Source: Desulfobacterales bacterium
GTDB lineage: Bacteria > Desulfobacterota > Desulfobacteria > Desulfobacterales > Desulfobacteraceae
NCBI GenBank assembly: GCA_022361095.1
Contig: JAKSBO010000166.1
Location: 1-11,871 of the forward strand
Length of the DNA: 11,871 bases
Reading direction: 5' to 3'
Below, one piece after another: positions 1-6,239 of the stretch. Position 1 is the stretch's first letter, and every line of letters starts with the position of its first letter. Both the position numbers and the translations under genes were made by a program. The notes under the pieces are model-generated. The model saw only the letters and a program-made list of their open reading frames with translations. It made no database searches and had not been told where the DNA came from.

Positions 1-549
1 AGACTGCGCGAGGATTTCGGCGCATTCGGGCTGGCCCTGACCCATCTTTACATCAATGCCATTACCCCGCCCCCCGAGGTCCAGCAGGCCATTGATGACA
101 AGAGCAGGCTGGGTCTGTTTGATGACATGAATAAATTGATGAAGATGAAAACCGCCATGGCCATGGAGAAAATTGCTGAAAATCCCCAGGGCATCGCCTC
201 GGACGGTGCCCAGGCAGGGCTTGGATTAGGCCTTGGCATGATGCTGCCCGGCATGTTTTCCCAGCAAATGCCGCCCCTGGCAGGACAACCGGCAGAGCAG
301 ACCGCAAGCTGCCCGGAGTGCCAAAACCCAATCCCCTTGGATGCAAAATTCTGTCCCCAGTGCGGTCACCAGCAGGTGGTATTTGCCCGGTGCCGGTATT
401 GCGGCAAAAATATCACCCCCGGCGCAAAATTCTGCCCCAGATGCGGAAAGCAGGTCAAGAAGAAGACCAAAGAAAACATATGCAGTAATTGCGGCGCAAA
501 GAATCTGCCGGATTCAATTTTCTGCAACCAATGCGGAGAAAAATATTAG
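1..549 (+). CDS. SPFH/Band-7 (YdjI-like) protein with three C-terminal zinc ribbons, 5'-truncated
   Basis: The reading frame is open from base 1 to the TAG at 547-549, giving 182 residues of C-terminus; the N-terminal SPFH core lies outside the window. The visible start (LALTHLYINAITPPPEVQQA) matches the last strands and helix of SPFH proteins of the YdjI / 'virion core protein' type, where a P-P-E-V-Q segment precedes a long helix. A Gly/Met-rich linker (about residues 66-90) follows. Then come three zinc ribbons of the C-x2-C...C-x2-C-G type: CPEC...CPQCG, CRYC...CPRCG and CSNC...CNQCG, the last ending three residues before the stop. SPFH proteins build membrane-associated scaffolds; in Bacillus subtilis YdjI works with YdjG/YdjH to recruit PspA during membrane stress. 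A similar membrane-stress or scaffold role here is inference. The downstream gene is also a zinc-ribbon protein and begins on this gene's stop codon, so the two are probably co-translated. Confidence 0.8.
   Translation, partial: RLREDFGAFGLALTHLYINAITPPPEVQQAIDDKSRLGLFDDMNKLMKMKTAMAMEKIAENPQGIASDGAQAGLGLGLGMMLPGMFSQQMPPLAGQPAEQTASCPECQNPIPLDAKFCPQCGHQQVVFARCRYCGKNITPGAKFCPRCGKQVKKKTKENICSNCGAKNLPDSIFCNQCGEKY
343..446 (+). repeat. Internal zinc-ribbon module repeat in the SPFH gene
   Basis: Bases 343-365 and 424-446 are nearly identical when aligned by codon (GCA AAA TTC TGY CCC ... TGC GG), 81 bases or 27 codons apart. Both encode the second knuckle of a zinc ribbon (A-K-F-C-P-x-C-G). A third, more diverged copy covers about 508-535 (S-I-F-C-N-Q-C-G). 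The similarity at DNA level suggests module duplication inside the gene, although short conserved motifs with shared codon use could give the same picture. Confidence 0.55.
535..540 (+). promoter_or_regulatory. Shine-Dalgarno-like site deciding the ATT start at 545
   Basis: GGAGAA lies 4 bases before the ATT codon at 545, inside the last codons of the SPFH gene. No ATG, GTG or TTG exists in this frame between the ribosome-binding-like site and the first conserved zinc-ribbon cysteine, so the site supports initiation at ATT. Confidence 0.4.
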
Positions 550-1774
550 CTACGCGGTCCAACATCAATGTCCCCAGTGCGGTGCCCCGGTCACCCTAGG
601 AGAAGAGACCCGGTTCTTTGTGTGCGAATTCTGCCGGGTCCGGTCCTGTATTTCCCAAAAAGGATTTCCCAGGTATTACCTGCCCTGCTCCCCCAGGGTG
701 CCCCGGGATGTAAAACTGATCTACCTGCCCTATTGGCGTTTCAAAGGTGTGCGTTACATCTGCTCCGCATCCGGCGTCACCCCCAGATTTACGGATACCT
801 CCGCCTTGGCCCTGGCCGATATGCCGCCCCAGCTTCCGTTTTCACTAGGACTAAGATCCCAGGCACTCCCTTTGAAATTGATCAGACCTGACGCCCAAGG
901 AAATTTTTTTCGCCCCCTGCCCTCGGCAATGGTATTACAAGACAACCCATCGGGGTTAATGACGGAAAAACCTACATTTAAAGAGGATATCGGGGAAACT
1001 TTCAGCCTGATCTATTCCCCTTTTTACATCAAAAAACAATTTCTTGTGGATGGGGTAACCAATCAGGTGCTGCCCATGGAAAAAGCAATCCCCCCGGATC
1101 TATTCAAACTTGACCAGGTCCGGCCCGGTATCGAGACCCATTTCATTGCCGGCATTTGCCCTATCTGCGGGGCAGATCTTGAGGGCAGTGGGGATTCCCT
1201 GGTCCTGGTATGCCGGAACTGCCATTCCCTGTGGCGGGCCAGGGAAGAAAAACTGACAAAAATAAAATTCCGTTTCGCAGCCCCAGACCATAAAGATGAC
1301 ATCATGCTGCCGTTCTGGCGAATCCGCGCCCGAATTTCGCCCATGAACCTGGCCAGCCATGGGGACCTGGCCCGGATGGCAAATCTGCCACTGGCAATTC
1401 CCCGGCAATGGGAGAGCAAACCTGTTCATTTCTGGAGTCCGGCATTTAAGGTCCGGCCCAATATTTTCTTACGGTTGCTGAGTCAACTCACAACAGCCCA
1501 GCCGGAACCGATCCTCTCCCGAACCGTTGAAAATAATTTGTATCACCCTGTAAACCTGCCTGCTTCCGAGGCCGTCCAAACCATCCGCATAACCCTGGCC
1601 GCCCTGCTGAAACCCAGAAAAGAGATTCTTGAGTGTTTACCCATAACCCAAGTTGCCGCCCAGAGCGTATCATTAATTTTTCTGCCCTTTAAATCATCCC
1701 ACCATGACATCATCCATCCGGATTTAGGCATCGGCATCAATAAAAAGGCCCTGGCGTTGTCCGGCAACCTGTAG
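545..1774 (+). CDS. Double zinc-ribbon protein with repeated LPYW-type motifs, function unknown
   Basis: The product is about 409 residues with no signal peptide or clear membrane segment. The first zinc ribbon is at residues 9-30 (C9, C12, C27, C30; CPQCG...CEFC). A second is at 205-226 (CPICG...CRNC). Each is followed 30-40 residues later by a similar hydrophobic motif, LPYWRFKG near 61-68 and LPFWRIRA near 255-262, suggesting two copies of one ribbon-plus-domain unit. Related motifs recur (LIYSPFY, LIFLPFK). I chose ATT 545 because the ribbon begins eight codons later and GGAGAA sits just upstream. The only upstream in-frame ATG (341) would force translation out of frame through the three conserved zinc ribbons of the neighbour. 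ATT is a rare initiator, so a +1 frameshift from the SPFH gene or a base error are alternatives. It may be a partner of the SPFH protein, loosely analogous to YdjG, but I do not recognise a characterised family. Confidence 0.65.
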   Translation: MSYAVQHQCPQCGAPVTLGEETRFFVCEFCRVRSCISQKGFPRYYLPCSPRVPRDVKLIYLPYWRFKGVRYICSASGVTPRFTDTSALALADMPPQLPFSLGLRSQALPLKLIRPDAQGNFFRPLPSAMVLQDNPSGLMTEKPTFKEDIGETFSLIYSPFYIKKQFLVDGVTNQVLPMEKAIPPDLFKLDQVRPGIETHFIAGICPICGADLEGSGDSLVLVCRNCHSLWRAREEKLTKIKFRFAAPDHKDDIMLPFWRIRARISPMNLASHGDLARMANLPLAIPRQWESKPVHFWSPAFKVRPNIFLRLLSQLTTAQPEPILSRTVENNLYHPVNLPASEAVQTIRITLAALLKPRKEILECLPITQVAAQSVSLIFLPFKSSHHDIIHPDLGIGINKKALALSGNL

Positions 1775-1873
1775 CCATCTTTGTGCCGATATTGCATAAA
1801 CATGCCACGGCTGATACAACTGCAAAGAATAGAAACAACCTGAAATTTAAGTGGACAGGCACAGCCGACTTCA
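1775..1873 (+). promoter_or_regulatory. Intergenic gap with a weak possible promoter
   Basis: This is the only sizeable gap among the plus-strand genes (99 bases). TTGCAT at 1792-1797 and TACAAC at 1815-1820 are spaced by 17 bases and could form a weak sigma-70-type promoter for the dus gene. No convincing terminator hairpin is visible and the Shine-Dalgarno sequence before 1874 is poor. Matches this weak occur often by chance. Confidence 0.2.
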
Positions 1874-2941
1874 ATGACACAAATAATTTTTGAAACACCT
1901 GCAGCATCTTCCGTCAACACAGCCGAAGACCTGACCCAATATCTGATCACCCCCCTTGCCGTCGGCAACAAAACCATTGCCAACCGCATGGTGCTTGCGC
2001 CCATGGCAGGACTGGGGCACATCGCGTTCAGGCAGCTTGTGACCCAATTTTCAGGCTTTGGCCTGCTGTTTACCGGTATGTGCTCGGCCAAAGCCGTTCC
2101 CCATGAAAACCCCAAAATCTCCCATGTATTTTCCTGGCGGCCCGAGGAGCTGGACCACACGGTATGCCAGATATTTGGGGCTGAACCTGAAATTATGGCC
2201 CGGGCTGCCCGGCGCGTTGAAGCCGAAGGGTTTTTCGGGGTGGACCTGAATTTCGGATGCTCCGTTGCAGCGATCTGCAAAAAAGGGTGCGGGGCAGCGC
2301 TTTTAAAAACGCCGGAAAAAGCCGTTAACATTGTATCCGCAGTCAGAAAGGCTGTGTCATGCCCGGTTTTTGTTAAATTCAGAACCGGATGGCAGGATGA
2401 CCCTGATTTTCCTGTGGCCATGGCCCGGGCCTTTGAAGATGCCGGTGCTGATGCATTAACCTTTCATCCCCGGGTTGCCCCGGACAGGAGAAGCAGGCGC
2501 CCCAAATGGGAGCTGATCGGAAACGTCGGCAACGCCGTCACCATTCCCGTGTTTGGCAACGGGAACCTGTTTGCCCCGGAACACGGGATCAAAATGATCC
2601 GGGAAACAGGCTGTCAGGGGCTCTCCATCGGCAGAATGGCCGTGGCCCGGCCCTGGATTTTTGCCCAGTGGACAAAAGGATTCAAACCGGAACCGTCCAT
2701 CTATATGGAAACCGCTCTGGAGATGGCAAGGCTTTTAAGCGATCATTACGAAGCGCATTTTGCCCTGAAGATGTTTAAAAAATTTGCCCCGTATTTCTGT
2801 GCTAATTTCAAATTCTCCAACGCCATTTTAAAATCCCTGATACGGGTTGAAAATATGCACGAACTCTGCAACAATATACGGCATCTTCTGGAGCCCCCGC
2901 CCCGGACATTGACCCTGCCCAATATTAATCTGTTTGTTTGA
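1874..2941 (+). CDS. tRNA-dihydrouridine synthase family protein, divergent (DusB-like)
   Basis: The 355-residue product has the Dus TIM-barrel pattern. The FMN-binding start is R-M-V-L-A-P-M-A-G (38-46). The catalytic motif LNFGC places the active-site cysteine at C129, equivalent to C93 of Thermus Dus. Other landmarks are the lysine in VFVKFRTG (K168), the histidine in TFHPR (H198), FGNGN (227-231) for phosphate/FMN binding, and IGRMAVARPWIF (252-263). Dus enzymes reduce uridine to dihydrouridine in the tRNA D-loop or variable region with NADPH and FMN. It departs from common Dus: GCS replaces GCP after the catalytic cysteine, GLGH replaces the usual GVTD near residue 46, and the post-motif segment is cysteine-rich (C135, C139). 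Start ATG 1874 is required because the conserved core begins near residue 24. It overlaps nothing upstream; a lipoprotein gene follows within 40 bases. Confidence 0.85.
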   Translation: MTQIIFETPAASSVNTAEDLTQYLITPLAVGNKTIANRMVLAPMAGLGHIAFRQLVTQFSGFGLLFTGMCSAKAVPHENPKISHVFSWRPEELDHTVCQIFGAEPEIMARAARRVEAEGFFGVDLNFGCSVAAICKKGCGAALLKTPEKAVNIVSAVRKAVSCPVFVKFRTGWQDDPDFPVAMARAFEDAGADALTFHPRVAPDRRSRRPKWELIGNVGNAVTIPVFGNGNLFAPEHGIKMIRETGCQGLSIGRMAVARPWIFAQWTKGFKPEPSIYMETALEMARLLSDHYEAHFALKMFKKFAPYFCANFKFSNAILKSLIRVENMHELCNNIRHLLEPPPRTLTLPNINLFV

Positions 2942-2979
2942 AAAATTTATTTTCAGCAGCGATATGCATAAATAGAGAG

Positions 2980-3807
2980 ATGGATAAAAAAATTTTTTTA
3001 AAAAAGATAACCGCACTTGCCGCCGCATTTTTAATGATCGGCTGTGCAGGCGCACCCAAACCAAAACCTGTACAAACAGCACCAGGAAAATGGCACAACC
3101 GCCCAATTAATGCAGACGGCAGCAAACAAGACTGGCCCGGATCCGCCCCGCAATACCAAGACAGCGAAACAGACACAAAAATATGGATCAGTAACAACGC
3201 TGACCATTTGTGCCTGCTTGCCGAAGTCAAAGATCCCGGAATAGCCCACCAGTTGACCCAGGGCGGTTTAATCCTGTCCGTGGAGACAAAAGAAAAAGGC
3301 GCCAAGCCGTTTTCAATCCGGCTCAAAGGCCACGTACCATTCAAAAGCCGTGACAAGCACCCTGCCCCAATGCGGGGCGTCAAGCTGCCGGACAAATTGA
3401 CTGTGACCTACCCGTTCTCTTCCGGCCCCATAACCATGTCAATGAAGGAAGCCCGTATCACAGGCATTGCCCTTGGCATGGCAGATCCAGACCGCCACAC
3501 CCTGATTTTTGAGGCAGTGATCAGTCTTGGGGCCATATTTTTTGATCTCCCCCGGATAGCAGATACAAAGATTAACATTGCCCTGGCAGCCAAAGGTCGG
3601 ACGTCTGCCTTGAAACAGCGGAAAAATCCGGCACCGGACAAAGCCAACCGGCCCAAAGAGGGTCCGCGTGAAGGCAAATTCCCCGGCCAGGGCGCATCCG
3701 GTACCCACCGCGGCCCAGGCAAAACCGATGACATGAAACGGACAAACCCGTCCAACGAACCATTTCGGGCTGACATTGAGATAACACTGGCCGGGCCCTC
3801 AAAATAA
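2980..3807 (+). CDS. Lipoprotein with CBM9/DOMON-like beta domain
   Basis: From ATG 2980 the product is 275 residues. It begins with a lipoprotein signal: charged MDKKIFLKK, a hydrophobic stretch, then the lipobox M-I-G-C with the lipidated cysteine at C22. The following A-G-A-P and Pro/Lys-rich linker suit outer-membrane or periplasmic anchoring. Residues about 43-200 resemble carbohydrate-binding CBM9/DOMON-like domains: an 'INADGSKQDWPGSAPQYQD' start followed by 'KIWISNNADHLCLLAEVKDP'. Such domains bind sugars, haem or other ligands, and the ligand here is unknown. Residues about 206-261 form a low-complexity Lys/Arg/Pro/Gly-rich loop before a last strand (F-R-A-D-I-E-I-T-L). An in-frame TTG at 2938 overlaps the dus stop and would add 14 residues ahead of the signal; ATG 2980 gives a proper signal peptide, though its ribosome-binding site is weak. 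It probably shares a transcript with dus. Confidence 0.75.
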   Translation: MDKKIFLKKITALAAAFLMIGCAGAPKPKPVQTAPGKWHNRPINADGSKQDWPGSAPQYQDSETDTKIWISNNADHLCLLAEVKDPGIAHQLTQGGLILSVETKEKGAKPFSIRLKGHVPFKSRDKHPAPMRGVKLPDKLTVTYPFSSGPITMSMKEARITGIALGMADPDRHTLIFEAVISLGAIFFDLPRIADTKINIALAAKGRTSALKQRKNPAPDKANRPKEGPREGKFPGQGASGTHRGPGKTDDMKRTNPSNEPFRADIEITLAGPSK

Positions 3808-3818
3808 ATCATAGGACC

Positions 3819-3823
3819 GAGGA
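3819..3823 (+). promoter_or_regulatory. Ribosome-binding site for the YkgJ-type gene
   Basis: GAGGA lies 4 bases before ATG 3828 in the 20-base gap after the lipoprotein gene. It supports that start and suggests independent initiation on a shared transcript. Confidence 0.6.
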
Positions 3824-3827
3824 AACA

Positions 3828-4169
3828 ATGACACTGGACCTGACACGGTTTAAATGTCTGGGCTGCGGGGCCTGCTGCAGGCAAAGCGGCTATGTCCGCC
3901 TGGGCAGAGAAGAGCCCGATATCATTGCCGATTTTCTAAATATGGATGTCAGGGATTTTATAGAGGCCTTCACCTGCCTGACCAGGGACCGGCACGGACT
4001 GTCAATCATTGACGCCCCGGACGGGGCCTGTATCTTCCTGGACAGCAACGGATGCCGCATCAATCCGGTCAAGCCGGGCCAATGTCGGGACTTTCCCGGC
4101 AAATGGCGGTTTTCGGATTTTGAACATACATGTGAATGGGCACGAAAAAATAATTTACCGCCCAAATAG
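3828..4169 (+). CDS. YkgJ-family cysteine cluster protein
   Basis: This 113-residue protein carries the family's hallmark CxxCxxCC at residues 10-17 (C10, C13, C16, C17). A second cluster has C68, C76 and C86 in the familiar pattern C-I-F-L...N-G-C-R-I...P-x-x-C-R-D-F-P, and there is a further C102. The family (formerly UPF0153) is thought to bind zinc or an iron-sulfur cluster; its biochemical role is not well established. The length is short but normal for the family and no residue of the core pattern is missing. C50 is an additional cysteine. It lies 20 bases after the lipoprotein gene and 35 bases before the YedF gene, so it is probably part of the same operon. A link to sulfur or selenium handling through YedF is only suggested by position. 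Confidence 0.85.
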   Translation: MTLDLTRFKCLGCGACCRQSGYVRLGREEPDIIADFLNMDVRDFIEAFTCLTRDRHGLSIIDAPDGACIFLDSNGCRINPVKPGQCRDFPGKWRFSDFEHTCEWARKNNLPPK

Positions 4170-4204
4170 ATATATTGCCCCCTACAAGGAGAACTTAAAA
4201 TAAA

Positions 4205-4834
4205 ATGATGAAAGAACTCGACTGCAGAAAAATGGATTGTCCGGCACCTGTACTGGAAACAAAAAAGTGCCTGGAGAATGAACCGCTCTCACAAATCCGG
4301 GTCCTGGTGGACAATGATGCCGCCGTGGAAAACGTCAGCCGTTTTTTAACCTATGCCGGGTTTGAGGTCGGCGTGGAATCAGACGGAGCCATGTCTGTTG
4401 TGGAAGGTACCCGGGACCAGGCCGAGGCCGGTAAACTCGCTTCCGAACCCACAGAACAATCGGCACCCGGCCCAGGAACATCCAAGGAAAACAGCCCGGT
4501 TAAAATCATGGTGATGGCCGCTTCCGACAAATTGGGCATCGGGGATGATGACCTGGGCGCAAAGCTGATGATCAATTTCATAAAAACCCTTAAAGAAATG
4601 GGCAAAGATCTATGGCGGCTGGTTTTTGTCAACCATGGCGTTACCCTTGCTATAACGGATTCCAAAGTGCTTGATGACCTGCGTGAACTGGAAGCGTCCG
4701 GTGTCACCATTCTTGTGTGCGGGACCTGCCTGACCCACCTGGATCTCATGGAGAAAAAGGCCATCGGCGAGACCACCAACATGCTGGATATTGTTACGGC
4801 CATGCAGTTGGCCGACAAAGTAATCAGCTTATAG
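4205..4834 (+). CDS. yedF: Sulfurtransferase-like selenium metabolism protein YedF
   Basis: The 209-residue product has the two-domain layout of YedF. Residues 4-70 are a TusA-like domain with the CPxP signature, D-C-P-A-P-V at 11-16 with C12 as the expected sulfur/selenium-carrying cysteine, followed by L-E-T-K-K. After a Ser/Pro/Glu-rich linker (about 70-98), residues 99-209 form a DsrE-like domain containing C-G-T-C (C172, C175) and the ending G-E-T-T-N-M-L-D-I-V. This family is associated with selenium metabolism genes; the exact reaction is not established. AAGGAGA at 4186-4192 precedes ATG 4205 by 12 bases; a second ATG at 4208 is possible but farther away. The stop TAG abuts the stop codon of the opposing SPOR gene with no intervening base. 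Presence of YedF suggests the organism makes selenoproteins or Se-modified tRNA, but no selenocysteine gene is visible in this window. Confidence 0.88.
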   Translation: MMKELDCRKMDCPAPVLETKKCLENEPLSQIRVLVDNDAAVENVSRFLTYAGFEVGVESDGAMSVVEGTRDQAEAGKLASEPTEQSAPGPGTSKENSPVKIMVMAASDKLGIGDDDLGAKLMINFIKTLKEMGKDLWRLVFVNHGVTLAITDSKVLDDLRELEASGVTILVCGTCLTHLDLMEKKAIGETTNMLDIVTAMQLADKVISL

Positions 4835-6238
4835 TCAATTCTTGGTTACAAAAAACTCGTCAATGATATGATCGGCTTTCAGCCGGTTGCCGTAGGCCTG
4901 GGCACTTTTCTGGTCCGTGAAGTCAGATACGCGGACCAGATACCAGGTTTTTCCCCCGCCGCCCGTCACCTTTATGGAGGCCGCCACCCCCTTCTGGGCA
5001 AGAAGTGCCATATATCTGTCAGCATGGGCCTTTTTATGATAAGCCGCTACCTGTATGGTAAACGGTTTTGGAATCACGAACGCTATCTGCCGGGCCGGCT
5101 GCTCCGCTGTTTTAAGCATGTGTGAAAACGTGTCCCAGACAAAAAAAGCCAACCAGGCACCGAGGGCGCCAATCACAATGCCCCGGACCCGGCCCCGCCA
5201 CCTTTCCCGGCCCCGGCTCAAATTTAAAGCAGCGTGTTTGGCTTTTCCGGTTCTGTCTGCGACAAAAGAGCCTCTGCCGGATGCTTTTCTGCCGATTCCG
5301 GACACCAGAGCGGAAAGCCGGCCGGAATTTTCCTGCCCTTCATAAATGTTGACTCCCGAGCCTCCCTGTGCAGGCGTATCTCCAAGTTCCTGGCCGGCCA
5401 GGCTTTCCGGACGAGCATCCTTGTCTTGATTACCGGACAGAAATGTCGACAATTCAAGCCGCTCATCCCCAAGGGTACTCGACCCGGATTCCGGAATATC
5501 CATCTGTGGTTCCGGTTCAGACTTGTCCAGACGTGCAAACATCGTCTCTTGAATTGTTTCGGCCCGTTCCTTATCCTTTGCGGAGAGGTCGTTATCCCCC
5601 TCAATTAAATCCAAAAAGGATTGATACAGGCGCCTTGCTGAAAAATCCAGCCGGCCCTGGTCCGAAAACACATCCACCAGTATCCGGCACATCTCAGGGT
5701 CTGCATACCAGCTATCCGCCAAAGCTGTAAGTATGGACTGGGAAAATGTTCCGGATATATCCTGCTCCTGAAAACGTTCAAGCCAAAATCGGGCAAGGCT
5801 CTCGTCTTTGGGATTTTGTGCCAGCCAGACACCGGCAGCGCTCTGAATCTCCCGGCGCCGGCTGCCCGATGCCAGGTAAAAGCGCGCCAGAGATGAGATA
5901 AGCATGGGGCCGGCCCGTCGTGCGGCCAGAGGAGAGAGCCAGGCGGAATCAAAGATTCGGACGGCCCGGATAAACTTCTTTTCAGCCCGGGTGGCAATGC
6001 CGGAACGATCCCACAGCTCTGCTTCCCGGACCAGCCCCCTGATGCGCCGGAGTCCTGCAATATCCATAATTACGCCAAGACCCAGGCCGCAAAACAGATA
6101 CATTAAAACAATAAACACCCATGTAGGCATCCCCAAAAGCCATCCGGACAACCGGGGAAACAAAAGAAACCCGGAAGGCAATACCATCAGGGTTGTCAGC
6201 CAGAACCGGACACTGATATGCCGGACAACGCGAATCAT
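4835..6238 (-). CDS. SPOR-domain protein with three membrane segments and helical repeats
   Basis: The 467-residue product has a hydrophobic hairpin at the N-terminus (about 13-30 and 38-58). An alpha-helical, TPR-like region (about 64-235) and a polar, low-complexity linker (about 236-340) follow. An Arg-rich stretch (R-G-R-E-R-W-R-G-R-V-R) precedes a third membrane helix (353-372). Residues about 391-465 are a SPOR domain (FTIQVAAYHKK..., TWYLVRVSDF, ...A-Q-A-Y-G-N-R-L). The positive-inside rule puts the helical region in the cytoplasm and SPOR in the periplasm, where such domains bind denuded glycan strands at division sites. The start ATG lies one base after the stop of the PBP gene (TAG-T-ATG), with GGGGA in the PBP's last codons as ribosome-binding site, so translation is probably coupled. 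It may link septal peptidoglycan to the synthase; that role is inference. Confidence 0.82.
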   Translation of the reverse strand: MIRVVRHISVRFWLTTLMVLPSGFLLFPRLSGWLLGMPTWVFIVLMYLFCGLGLGVIMDIAGLRRIRGLVREAELWDRSGIATRAEKKFIRAVRIFDSAWLSPLAARRAGPMLISSLARFYLASGSRRREIQSAAGVWLAQNPKDESLARFWLERFQEQDISGTFSQSILTALADSWYADPEMCRILVDVFSDQGRLDFSARRLYQSFLDLIEGDNDLSAKDKERAETIQETMFARLDKSEPEPQMDIPESGSSTLGDERLELSTFLSGNQDKDARPESLAGQELGDTPAQGGSGVNIYEGQENSGRLSALVSGIGRKASGRGSFVADRTGKAKHAALNLSRGRERWRGRVRGIVIGALGAWLAFFVWDTFSHMLKTAEQPARQIAFVIPKPFTIQVAAYHKKAHADRYMALLAQKGVAASIKVTGGGGKTWYLVRVSDFTDQKSAQAYGNRLKADHIIDEFFVTKN

Positions 6239-6239
6239 A

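Noticed and set aside
341..544. Upstream extension of the double-ribbon gene to the ATG at 341
   Set aside because: The extension lies out of frame over three conserved zinc ribbons, has no ribosome-binding site and encodes unstructured Ser/Arg/Pro-rich sequence without conserved features.
1543..2421. Long open frame of 292 codons on the minus strand
   Set aside because: It runs antisense across the end of the double-ribbon gene and most of dus, and its translation has no domain-like pattern, whereas the plus-strand products have clear family motifs.
2938..2979. TTG start at 2938 for the lipoprotein
   Set aside because: It would put 14 extra residues before a complete lipoprotein signal; ATG 2980 gives a standard signal length.
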